The notes beneath the pieces are model-generated. The model was given only the letters and a program-made list of their open reading frames with translations, did no database searches and was not told the DNA's origin. A stretch of DNA of 21,087 nt from Larix sibirica (Eukaryota > Streptophyta > Pinopsida > Pinales > Pinaceae), in assembly GCA_004151065.3 (NCBI GenBank), contig NWUY0300028782.1, positions 10,510 through 31,596 on the forward strand, given 5' to 3'. Numbering within the stretch: the first letter of the stretch is position 1; each line of letters starts with the position of its first letter. The position numbers were made by a program, and so were the translations under genes. Below, piece by piece: positions 8,907 to 17,405 of this stretch.

Positions 8907-9488
8907 TCAGAAGTGATAAATATGAATACTATCCTCGGATAAAAACGTGGAATCACAAAATTCCTCATAAAATATATAGTCTTCAAGCATTTGAAAAGCT
9001 TGTTTTGACAACTTGTCTGTTTCAACATTATGTTCCCTATATACATGTTGAAAGGAGATCTCCAAAAATTTTGCTTGCAAGATTTTAATTTTAACCATCC
9101 AACTTTCGAGAGCTTCTACCTGTAAGAGACAATTTGATAGGACCCAATCAATAATTGTCCTCGAGTCTCCTGCAACCTGTAAGTAATGTATATTTTTTAA
9201 TCTCGAAAAGAATAACAAGCTCCATAAGGCAAGGAGTTCACCCTTGGTATTTGTACCCCCAGCATAGTTTGATTTTATTTTTTATATCTTGGAATTTACC
9301 ATATGAAGGATAGCCCCTGCCCCGCACCTTTGATTATAGTTTTGAGATGCACCATCAAAAAAAAATTTCGGCCACTCAATGTTAAAACTAGGATCTTTAG
9401 CTATTCTCAACCGGTTAATTTGAATGGTATCCTTCTCCTTGAAAGTTTCCTTAAATGCTGCAACAACCTTTGCACCCACTCTCAACAC
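8907..9488 (-). pseudogene. LINE RNase H domain (RVT_3 type), one internal stop
   Basis: RNase H would remove the RNA strand during reverse transcription. The frame is open from 9488 to 8907 apart from one TAA at 9284-9282. All four expected acidic active-site residues are visible: D in FFFDGAS (9356-9354), E in GELLAL (9239-9237), D in AGDSRT (9167-9165) and D in HNVETDKL (9017-9015). The conserved GGTNTKGE and YREHN motifs are also present. It is the best-preserved part of the LINE, ending in a short tail after QAFQMLED. One stop and the broken upstream RT mean it is not functional as it stands. Confidence 0.88.
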
Positions 9489-10020
9489 ACTCCTTACCCT
9501 TCCTTAAAAAAGAACATGATTCCTATGCTTCCACACTTCCTACCATACAAACATGCCAACTCTTTCCATAAGTGTACATTATAAACCCAAAATTTAAAAC
9601 AAGAGGATAATGATTGAAGAGACCACTCTTGACTAAGCTAACAAGCCCCCTTCACTACCTACCATACCTACTTTGTGAAGAGCGGTGTATCATCAAATGA
9701 TCCACTATCTCAGCCTCATTATCATATAAGATGCAACAATTTGGTCCAATTCCTCCCCCTTTTTAAAAAGTTATCCCAGGTAAGAATTTTACTACCCACA
9801 TTCAACCAAATAAAAAATCTTGATTTTCAGTGGCACATTCCACTTCCATAAAGGGAAATACCACCAGCACTTCTCAACTTCCAAATCAAAAAATAAAGCT
9901 TCATAGGCTAATTTGGAATTCACCTTATCTTCTCATTCCATGACCAAACAAGGGAATCCTCATTTATAGATAGTTGAAAACCACTCCACTGCAATCCCAG
10001 AAGGTACTTGTTCTTCAACA
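9489..10020 (-). pseudogene. LINE zf-RVT-like and linker region
   Basis: Minus-strand frames give DSLVWSWNEKIR, then WWYFPLWKWNVPLKIKIF and ILTWDNFLKRGRNW, the pattern of the zinc-binding RT-associated domain that follows RT in plant LINEs. After several frame changes, EVWKHRNHVLF appears close to the RNase H domain, the usual linker motif there. The stops flanking it are TAG and TAA where glutamine fits. The expected cysteine/histidine cluster is not clear, probably through decay. Confidence 0.7.
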
Positions 10021-10439
10021 AAAGTCCCTTGTAAACCCAGGTTCAATGCATGTTTACCTTGGACCAGAATCAATCCCTTCCCCCTCGATTTCAAAGGCCA
10101 CTAGAGATAAATTATTAATTCATTATGCTTGAAGAAGAGACACCAACTCCTTAGATGATTTATAATACCCTATACCCCCAACGAGAGGGTATTCCCCTAT
10201 TCTAATTATTTGTCCATCCCCTAGTATCTAGGCTAGTCAGTCCCCCAAAATGTGAAAGGAGTTAACCAAATAAATCCAAATATTGGATGCCCCAGTGACT
10301 CTTTTATCTTTGGATCTAATCCACTCTAAAACATAGCGATAATTTAAGTATTTCCCTTTTATCACACTGCTCCACAAACTAGTTGAGAACAAACATCTCC
10401 ATAAGCTTTTTGCTGCTAAATATTTTGCAAAATAAAATA

Positions 10440-11062
10440 TACTTTTAATATACCATCCCCCAATAATTTTGGTTTTGGCTCATTTTTCCCAATTCACCAA
10501 ATGAATTCCCTCCTTGTTCTTATTACCTGTCCACAAGGAACTAACTACTTTTTTCCATATACTGTTTAATATAGCTTTTGAAATATTGGACAAAGAGAAC
10601 CAATAAACAGGGATGCTTTGAACTATAGGTTATACCAGAATTAAACTGCCACTTAGAGACAACCATCTCCAGCACCAATGACCAATCCTCTTGTCAACTC
10701 TTCTTAGCATCTAGGGCCAATCTTCAGCAAGGTAGTTAATTGGTTTTATAAAGTAGCCAATATATTTCATACCATCATTGAGAGATGCAATCTAAAAAGG
10801 AAGAAGTTGTCCAATCTGAACTAGCACATGTTAATCTACTTCATTTTTTAAGAAATTGGAATTTTTCTCACTAATTAGCATCCCTGTATCATTGCAAAAA
10901 GGATTCATAATGTCCTTATAAACTTCCCATTCCGGGGTTGTACCTCTCCCATGTAGCATAACATCATCTACAAACAACATATGAATTATTCTAGTGTGAG
11001 AAGATACTTTGAATCCATAATTTTCCTGTTGATGTCTCTTTTGTTCGGATATCCACATCATC
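10440..11062 (-). pseudogene. LINE reverse transcriptase, C-terminal part
   Basis: The FVDD box (usual form FADD) lies at 10974-10963, preceded by TRIIHML and followed by an E/C-rich helix and a GMLISEKNS block, as in plant LINE RTs. Frame continues with stops into LPF*IASLNDGMKYIGYFIKP and then RIGHWCWRWLSLSGSLILV, PVYWFSLSNISKAILN and WTGNKNKEGIHLVNWE, all classic conserved segments of the RT tail of this family. Both aspartates of the active site are kept. At least four stops interrupt it, so no active enzyme could be made. The fingers region is missing beyond the N at 11063. Confidence 0.85.
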
Positions 11063-11063
11063 N
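11063..11063. other. Single N at an abrupt element junction
   Basis: To the left lies minus-strand LINE RT that should continue to the right. To the right there is instead unrelated sequence leading into a plus-strand Ty3/gypsy gag. The N sits at or near the switch, so this is either a contig join or an insertion boundary. Confidence 0.7.
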
Positions 11064-11150
11064 TTCCCAGGGTATATTCTGTGTCTATCTTGTGATTGTG
11101 TTTCTTTCAGTGATCTTGCTAGTCTATTTGGTTTAAACTTAACACCACAT

Positions 11151-11586
11151 CTAAGCACTAAGAAGCTAAAGGTAAATAAGTTTGTGTATGAGTTAAATTT
11201 CAACATTCAATCAAAGGTGTGCATTCTGATGTCACACACGTTGCATGAGGCAGCTTAGAAAGCTATTATTGTTGAGGAGGAACTTATAGGAGAAGGCCAT
11301 GCTAGAAAACCTCAACCTTTGGGGTTCATGGGACATAGACAAGGAGAACAAAGGAGACCAGGAGGTAAAATGCCACCTTACCAACCATCCGAACAACAAT
11401 CTTGATATAGCAATGATAGGCCATCTATACAACAATCCAAGTATAGTAGAAGATCTACATTCTCACAACCTAGTGTACAAGAGAAGACTCCGAGAGTAGG
11501 ATGTTGGACATATGGGGAGCCACATCTCCAGAGAAATTGTCCAATGCTCAAAGAGGCTCTAGTTAGGGGTAGAGACCACCTATGAT
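11151..11586 (+). pseudogene. Ty3/gypsy gag, C-terminal part with zinc knuckle
   Basis: Gag builds the particle that packages element RNA. Frame 3 reads through one TAG (11247-11249) and one TGA. An E/L-rich capsid end (HEAA*KAIIVEEEL) is followed by a basic Q/S/R/P-rich linker and a nucleocapsid motif at 11502-11540, CWTYGEPHLQRNC. In related plant elements this knuckle reads C-x2-C-x3-H-x4-C; here the second cysteine is tyrosine (TAT for TGT), a G-to-A change. The first half of the capsid is missing upstream. The downstream frame shifts into protease. Confidence 0.75.
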
Positions 11587-11826
11587 TGGATATCTAGGAA
11601 AGGCCCACAAAATTCATACAGCGGTTAACAACCGACAGGGAGGACATCAATCTATTTTGTTTGAGACGACAAATATCAGATGAGGGAACCTTGATGGATG
11701 AGCCGATAACTGTCCAATGCGATAGCTACAATCCAATCTCAGTGACATGGGAAGATTCATTGGAAAGACACCGATCATATCCTTATTCTATAACTTTGGG
11801 ACAAAGTTTCCTGAAGTGGGGGTGTA
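11573..11826 (+). pseudogene. Protease scrap joined to the element's 3' end (pol deleted)
   Basis: In frame 2, PPMIGYLGKAHKI and AVNNRQGGHQSILFETT match the segment between zinc knuckle and protease in plant Ty3/gypsy polyproteins. Frame 3 then gives GTLMDEPITVQC and, within 150 bp, runs into a polypurine tract and LTR start. The protease D-S/T-G active site, RT, RNase H and integrase, normally about 3 kb, are absent. This indicates a large internal deletion, so the copy could only have moved, if at all, with proteins supplied by another element. Confidence 0.65.
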
Positions 11827-12095
11827 TGTAGTGCCCCATTTTCTTAGACATGTTGATTATGCTTAGAATTTTGGATTATGATATTTTCTTAGAAATTTTT
11901 ACTATGCTATGATGTATTTCTAGTAATCGATTTTTGCCAAATTTTTGTGATGAAAATATAGTTGATTACAAAGATAATTACATGGATATGAAATAGAAAT
12001 GATTCTGGTGATATTTATATGATAACTATTAAAGGTTTTCATTAACTTTGGGATGAATTTTATTGAAGATGGGGAGTATGTAATGCCCCATTCTA
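11791..12095 (+). repeat. Duplicated polypurine tract plus LTR start, 252 bp apart
   Basis: The segment TAACTTTGGGACAAAGTTTC...GTGGGGGTGTA followed by TGTAGTGCCCCATT (11791-11840) recurs as TAACTTTGGGATGAATTTTA...ATGGGGAGTA followed by TGTAATGCCCCATT (12043-12092). The offset is exactly 252. Similarity extends loosely about 40 bp further into the LTR start. Both look like the plus-strand priming site and LTR edge of one family. Confidence 0.8.
11827..12042 (+). mobile_element. Truncated LTR start, first copy
   Basis: It begins TGTAGTGCCCCATTTTC directly after a purine tract, as an LTR should, but lasts only about 216 bp before a second purine tract and the complete LTR-A. Only the first 50 bp or so resemble the start of LTR-A. 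It may be a relic of an older LTR or a product of aberrant reverse transcription. Confidence 0.55.
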
Positions 12096-13797
12096 ACTAG
12101 ACTCATGTGATGATTATTCCTTGGTAACATTTGATAACAAATTAATGACCTGGATTCATGCTCTGCATCTTAACACTAAAACTTAAATATTATATGCTAC
12201 GAGATGAGTTGTAATGGATGTATGTATGTTGACTAACCATTGGAAACATGATGCATGAAAATGGATATGAAAATATATATATATGATCGTTATATGCTTT
12301 AACAAAGTTCTTCGAAGTGTGCCAGGAAAGCACAGGTGCAAATTAATGCAATATGGCGTAAATGTTGCATAGCCTCTAGATTGAGCTTGAATATGGTATT
12401 GGGTGATACAATGTGATGAATTTATATTTGATTATTTTACATGAGTTATTTGATGCATGTGAATTGCATATGCACAAGCATAGGATCATGATTTCCAATC
12501 GATCCACACATGGGTAACGGGGTTTTATGGTAGAATGCATGCCATAAATAGCACGGGTTTCCATGCAACAAGTTGAAAAATGAGAGAGACATTTTCTCGT
12601 CAGATGCATGCTTCCATGAGGGTAGGCCTCGTATTCGGTCACTCACAAGGTTTTGATAGAAGGGCGTGCAATAAGAACACAACCTTATTCCTCAGTGACC
12701 ATTAGTGTCTCAACAGGATACGTGTGGATTGAGTTAACGTGGTCTCAATCATTGTATCACGTCCCCACTGTAGGAAAAGGCCTATTTGAAGGGCATGTGT
12801 ATGATCATCGCACCCTTGATAGAGCCTTTATAAGGTCTATTTGAAGGGCATGTGTACAACCATGGAACCCTTGATAGAACCTTGATGAATTTTCTTTGAA
12901 AGGCATCTATGACACCCTTGATAGAACCTTGGTAAAATTAAATTAAAATATAAAACTTATAAAACATAAATGAGAAAATTATGATAAACAATAAATTAAT
13001 AAAAACATGTACATGCTAAGAATAAATAATTATATGCATGCCAAGGATAAATAATAATTTAATTTAAAATCAGAACATGTGAATAACAAAGACAAACAAT
13101 TAGTGAAAGAGAATATAGACTAAAACACATCATTTCATTAAAGAGAACCAAATGAGAAAATCAATTAAAGGAATATTAAGACTCAAGTGCACACACACAT
13201 GTAGGAAAAGAAGGCTCAAGTGCACACATGCATGAACATGCAACATAAACCTAACAAACTCTATAAAAGAGAGGCAAGGAGATGAGTGAGGATCATCTTT
13301 TGGATCTTGGATATTTTATCTTTTCCTCTTACATGATGGTTGAAGATTGTTAAAATTACACTGAGTTTTGGAGAGTTTGTTCCTTGGAAGTGGTTGAGGT
13401 TGGGAGTCCCAAAAGTGAAATGCTCCACTTCCAATTGTGTTGATATTGTTCTTCTTCCATTCAACCCTGTTTCAACTCAGGGGTCCCTAGGGAAGAAGAG
13501 TACCCATTGGGAGCAGGAAGGATGTTCAACCAATGGACTCAAAGATTGGCAATTTGGTCAATATTTGTGGGAGATCAACAACGAAACACGAGAGGATGCA
13601 TTGGGGGGAACTTGACGAAGATATTCCATAAAACCAGGTACTATGTTCAATTGTATTTCCTATTTTGTGCAAATGCATTCCTTTATTTTGTAATGGTAAT
13701 GTGATATCATAAATTTTTATGTCAAGTGATCAAAGTATCAATTATATTGGATCTATACATATATGACGTAGAGTAGAAACCCACAAGGGTCGCTACA
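12079..13797 (+). mobile_element. Complete LTR-A (1,719 bp), 3' LTR of the plus-strand element
   Basis: The 5' edge TGTAATGCCCC follows a polypurine tract (AAGATGGGGAGTA). The 3' edge GGGTCGCTACA abuts unrelated minus-strand gypsy coding sequence at 13798, which fixes the boundary. TGTA...TACA ends form the usual short inverted repeat. Inside are the 55-bp array (12788-12935), the AT-rich block, a doubled CTCAAGTGCACACA motif and the GATGAGTGAGGATCATCTTT block shared with the copies at 1-225 and 438-6610. The gag remnant at 11151 lies on the same strand upstream, so this is best read as that element's 3' LTR. Short ORFs inside are not genes. Confidence 0.8.
12788..12935 (+). repeat. 55-bp tandem repeat, three copies, last one shortened
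   Basis: Units begin at 12788, 12843 and 12898. The third has lost about 15 bp of its core. The array sits in the middle of LTR-A, just before its AT-rich block, as in the other two copies in the window. Confidence 0.85.
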
Positions 13798-14325
13798 GGA
13801 ATATATTGGAAGGCTCTATGGTGCTTTTTCAAAGTACATTTTAAGTCATCTTCATGTTTCACTTCCATAGAATAAATTCTAGCTATAACTTCAGTACAAC
13901 ATTTTTTAGGAGCTTTTCCATTCTATGAGACTCTAACGATTTGAAAGGGTGGAGATTTTAAACCATTGAGTTCATATTGAACTCCTTAAAATTCAAATAT
14001 CATGAATAATTCATTATAGTTTACAAAAACCATCCCCAATGTTCTCAATCTTTGAATCCCTCGAACATCTACTCCTCCAATGGGAATGTCATACAAGGGG
14101 CTTGATAAATTATAGTCTCCCATAATAAGTTTAATATTATGGAATTTCCCTCCACAATCAATTATCCCTCAATTAGGAACCAATACTTGAAAATTTGTCA
14201 CTAGGTACACAAAACAATTGAGGTTCTATGCTACTCTCTTAACAATGAACTTATGTGTGCTACTTGAATCAATAAGTACTTTGACCCTTTGCTTCTTAAT
14301 GTATCCTACAATCTTAAGGGTTTGA
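13798..14325 (-). pseudogene. Ty3/gypsy protease and linker to RT
   Basis: Retropepsin-type protease would mature Gag-Pol. The active-site region reads VLIDSSSTHKFI, where the usual third residue of D-S-G is serine (G-to-A change). Then follow NLNCFVYLVTNFQVLV, GDYNLSSPLYDIPIGG and LRTLGMVFVNYNELFMIFEF, the typical series for plant chromovirus-like proteases. Stops are TAG, TGA and TAA. After a frame change KKCCTEVIARIYSMEV and HHRAFQYIP match the linker just before RT. The missing glycine, stops and truncation make it inactive. Confidence 0.82.
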
Positions 14326-15516
14326 GATGTTGGCACATTCCAATGCATGAACTAATATTTCACACCTATCTAGATCTATGTTCTGCGAAATTTCTACATA
14401 TTTTCTCAAATCCTTTTGGCTCACAAATTCTTCCTCACCCATTTGTGTGGATGCCTCTATTTCCTCCTCATCATTATTCTCCAAAGTGAACAATTTTGTT
14501 TTTTGACATCTATTCCCTTTTGGCCATTTTTTATTGCAACAAAAAAACAATCATTTTGTTTTTCTTTCATCCATTTCCATATGTGATATTTGAGTAGGAT
14601 GAGGTAGGGTTTCCCTATGAGGCACAATTCTATCTCTATTTCCTACATATATTCTAGTGAAAGACTTGTGTGTAGCCCTATTCTTGGCTTGAATATGACA
14701 AGCAAATTGTTGCAACTTCCATAACATTTTTAGGATGTTTTAATCAAATCTCGTGTTTAATGTCATCTTTTAATCCACCCATGTAAGCTTCCAAAATATG
14801 TTGGTCATTTATTTTATCCACCCTTATGGAAAAATACTTGAAATTCAAAATTATAATCTTGAGCATCACCTAAATGCTTGATTCTTGTCAACTGGCTAAA
14901 ATAATTTCATCCCCAAATGTCACCATATTGTGCTTCTAGGTCTCTTGTAAATAAACCCCGAGTGTAATGATAAGAAGGATACATTTTAACTACCCATTGA
15001 TGCCATTCATAGGGTTTTGTCTAAAAATACAAGGTTGCTAAGGAAATCATTTGCTTACCATACATAATATTATACAATTCAAAGTAATGCTCTATTTGAT
15101 TCACCCATGTAAAGACATTTATTCCACCAAGATTTGTTAATTCAACCTTGGGGAAGTGAATACCCTTAGGAATCCATGCATGATTGGCTCCTATATTAGA
15201 GTTAAATCCTCTTGGACAATGTGTATTAATGGGACGTTTCTACACATGAATACTATCTTTTTTTTATGAGTTCCTTGGGTCACATTATCACTTTTAGTTA
15301 GCCTCTCCTCTAGGGTTTGTATGAGTTTAGTCATCTTTTGATCCATAGTTTCCATCTTTTGATCCATTGTTTGCATATTTTGTTTCTAACTTACTTTTTA
15401 TTTCTTTATGTGTTTACCTATTGAACTTATGTCATTTTTATATCACTCAATTTGTTAAATTTGTTCTCCAAATTAGATAGTTGGCCATATATTTATTCAT
15501 TCTCTTCATGAGTCAT
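14310..15516 (-). pseudogene. Ty3/gypsy gag, nearly full length but decayed
   Basis: A likely start ATG at 15516-15514 opens a coiled-coil N-terminus (MTHEENE, later YGQLSNLENKFNKLSD) with six TAA/TAG stops where glutamine fits. A doubled heptad TMDQKME follows. The capsid (about 15218-14870) contains HAWIPKGIHFPKVEL, VFTWVNQIEHYFELYNIM and YEWHQWVVKMYPSYHYTRGL, the pattern of plant gypsy capsids. The zinc knuckle FFCCNKKWPKGNRC has lost its histidine (N for H) and a first cysteine through a T-run frameshift. An acidic E-rich tail leads into protease. Frame changes and TGA stops also occur. Confidence 0.82.
15332..15373 (-). repeat. 21-bp tandem repeat inside gag (7-residue unit)
   Basis: CATCTTTTGATCCATAGTTTC at 15332 and its near-identical copy at 15353 encode, on the minus strand, two copies of a heptad with the TMDQKM core. 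A seven-residue in-frame duplication is natural in a coiled coil and would add two helical turns. Confidence 0.85.
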
Positions 15517-16255
15517 GGTTGATCTCTCTAGAGGTTAATTAGTATAAAAAAATTTGCACCACCCTTTTCCATGTCGGAAAATAATACTATTTACCTATAA
15601 TATTCTATATTTAAAATTTATCATAGTTTTTTATTCACCCCAAACATATCTTCCAATAAAAAATATGTCAATTATAGGTTACATAATTTTAAAACCTTGA
15701 TTTGGACATTGTCCTTCCAGCGAATCTTCCACTTAAGGAAAATTTGAACTTTTAGACCCTCCAAGTCTAATTTTTTTGGTAGTATCTAGATATGTATTCT
15801 CAACAATGCCAAAGGTTTGACTAAATTTTGAATTTTTAAGGGAAAGTTATGGTAACTCTCCCTCAACTTGTTTTTGGCCCTTTCAATAGAGTGAAGTTAT
15901 CCAACATGCCACGTGTCCATTGTTTTGAACATATATTCTTCTGAAATTTTTACCCAAAATGTTGTGGCACGTCTACTATCCAATGCAACTGGTGGCACTC
16001 AAATAGGATCTCACAAAAATTAGATATGATAGTTTTACATGGAACACTTGTTTAAGAATAATTTTTGAAATAATCCAAAACCCTAACTTCCATAGACTAT
16101 AAATTCAAAATCATAGCTAAATAGAACTTGAAATTCTTACCATAGATACTCCATTATGTCTCATGAGCCTCCAAAAGCTTTTATTGTCTGAAACTTCCAA
16201 AAAAAACTATATAAAAAATGGGAAGATGACTCATTTTGAAGGAGCAAGCGAAGGA
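15517..16255 (-). other. Leader of the minus-strand gypsy element
   Basis: About 740 bp between the primer-binding site and the gag start. No ORF is supported. The length is within what plant Ty3/gypsy leaders show. AT-rich, with no recognised repeat. Confidence 0.5.
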
Positions 16256-16261
16256 CCATAA

Positions 16262-16273
16262 GCTATGAAACCA
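16262..16273 (-). promoter_or_regulatory. Primer-binding site, tRNA-iMet type, degraded
   Basis: On the minus strand TGGTTTCATAGC matches the usual TGGTATCAGAGC at 10 of 12 positions. It lies three bases after an LTR end (...ATAACA) and is followed by TTATGGTCC, as is common in plant elements. This is where first-strand DNA synthesis would have been primed. Confidence 0.75.
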
Positions 16274-16275
16274 AA

Positions 16276-16500
16276 TGTTATGAATCAAATTCCCCAAATA
16301 ACATAAAAATAGAAAGAAGAGTAGCTCCATGCCTTAATAAGAATAAAGAGTCAATGAATAGCAAGCCTCTTCAAGGGGACAACCTCCTTTTACAATATAT
16401 CCAATGCACAAAACAAAGATAATATGACTATACAAATGAATCTCCTTTATTATAAATATGAGATGAAGTGATCATAATGTACCATTTATAATGATATTTA
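16276..16500 (-). mobile_element. 5' LTR of the minus-strand gypsy element (distal edge unclear)
   Basis: On the minus strand the LTR ends GATTCATAACA at 16276, directly before the primer-binding site. About 120 bp earlier lies a TATATTGTAAAAGGAGG promoter-like sequence followed by TTGTCCCCTTGAAG, a plausible transcription start region. Its start on the high-coordinate side could not be placed; 16500 is only a conservative limit. Confidence 0.55.
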
Positions 16501-16638
16501 ACATCCTTAATGACAAAGACCAGAAGTGGACATCAAGCCCCTTTTCTACGTCAAAGATTGACTAAGAAATACTGAAAATTGCACTTTACTAGGACATGGT
16601 CACTACTTTCATTCATAAGAGGAGCAACCGATCATGGG

Positions 16639-16704
16639 ATTTGGCCCTAAAGGGGCGACCAAGTAGGCTTGTTCACTACATTTGGCCCTACAAGCACGAC
16701 CAAG
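16639..16704. repeat. 41-bp imperfect repeat (ATTTGGCCCTA...GACCAA)
   Basis: ATTTGGCCCTA followed by a G/C-rich variable part and CGACCAA occurs at 16639 and 16680. It probably belongs to the U3 part of the plus-strand LTR and could be a doubled promoter element, as LTR U3 regions often carry short duplications. Confidence 0.6.
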
Positions 16705-16837
16705 GCTTTAAGTGAAGATGAAAAGAACTAAAAAGTGCACAAATAGTTAAACAAAAGCTTAGTTACACATGGAAAAGACTTGTGAAGCATGCGAAGCATG
16801 TACCTTTGGATCATCACCTAGTCTAGAAAATAAAAGG

Positions 16838-16847
16838 CTATAAAAGA
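16838..16847 (+). promoter_or_regulatory. TATA box of the plus-strand LTR
   Basis: CTATAAAAGA in otherwise mixed sequence, about 540 bp before the LTR end and followed by a GATACCCC tract. It fits the expected LTR promoter for the element whose primer-binding site is at 17388. Confidence 0.45.
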
Positions 16848-17387
16848 TACCCCTTGGGTGAAGATCTAGGAGGTTGGATTGATTGAAGATCGAACAACAT
16901 TATGTTGAGAGATATAGAAAAAATCATCCATTGTTTGAAGCTTTATTGATTGAGGCTAAGGGAAATGGAGAAAACTTAGATGTTGCAAACGGATAGTACA
17001 ACAAGAAATGACTGCAATGACTGCAATGATTGTAATTATTTATCTCTCCATATTTAATACAAATCGATTGCCTTTCCCCCAAAGATTCATGTCATATGTG
17101 CTTTTGTGGAACTAATATATAGCTTAGTTTATTTATGTATTATGATTGATGATCTATCATAGGAATGATGAAGGTTAGTGTTTTTGTGTATGCAGGTGTG
17201 TTTGTGAAGCTTAGGAGCAATGAACTAGAATCTCATGCTCGACGAGTTCATCGAACAAGCTTCATATAAAAGGTGCATTCTTTCTTTTTATTTAATTAAA
17301 ACATTGTTGTTATGATGATGCATGATAAATGTTAAGGAAAACGTGCTTTGCTTTCTAGCACTACAATGATTTTCCTCACAATATAAT

Positions 17388-17405
17388 TGGCGACTCCACT
17401 AGGGA
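17388..17405 (+). promoter_or_regulatory. Primer-binding site of TGGCGACTCC type
   Basis: TGGCGACTCCACTAGGGA lies just after an LTR end. This form is known from plant Ty3/gypsy elements of the Tat/Ogre group, where it pairs with tRNA-Arg; the tRNA match is from memory and not checked. It shows that the right-hand element belongs to a different group from the minus-strand element with the iMet-type site. Confidence 0.65.

Larger units (their letters stand above)
8687..11062 (-). mobile_element. 5'-truncated, decayed LINE (L1-like non-LTR retrotransposon)
   Basis: On the minus strand, read from 11062 downward, the parts follow the order known for plant L1-type ORF2: the RT active-site block (FVDD at 10974-10963), the downstream RT block with LPF...IASLNDGMKYIGYF and GHWCWRWLSLSG, a zf-RVT-like region, and a C-terminal RNase H domain (9356-9015). 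Endonuclease, ORF1 and the first part of RT are absent; homology stops at the N at 11063. Several stops and frame changes show it is dead. The 3' end is not defined; no poly(T) on the plus strand marks it clearly. Confidence 0.85.
13798..16275 (-). mobile_element. Minus-strand Ty3/gypsy element: leader, gag, protease; cut before RT
   Basis: On the minus strand the order is primer-binding site (16273-16262), leader, gag (from 15516), zinc knuckle (about 14541-14506), protease (about 14325-13925), and the start of the linker to RT, with HHRAFQYIP at the very end (about 13825-13800). RT should follow but LTR-A begins instead, so the plus-strand element inserted here. The next five bases, GGAAT (13798-13802), are the expected target-site duplication. 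Its other copy should lie beside the 5' LTR of the inserted element, which is not identified in the window. Confidence 0.8.
16505..17380 (+). mobile_element. LTR of the plus-strand right-hand element (5' edge unclear)
   Basis: The 3' edge TTTCCTCACA at 17380 is followed after seven bases by a primer-binding site. A TATA-like CTATAAAAGA lies at 16838, giving room for U3 upstream and R/U5 downstream. The segment has no ORF. Where it begins, relative to the opposed LTR ending at 16276, cannot be told from the sequence. One alternative is a single 1,105-bp LTR from 16276 to 17380, since TG and CA fall at both limits. Confidence 0.5.

Noticed and set aside
8687-9046. 119-codon minus-strand open stretch
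   Set aside because: Overlaps the end of the RNase H domain in another frame; the phenylalanine-rich translation is typical of non-coding AT-rich DNA. Its end was used only as a rough limit for the LINE.
12376-12844. Open stretches on both strands inside the complete LTR
   Set aside because: They lie within LTR-A, are not conserved between its copies and have no domain.
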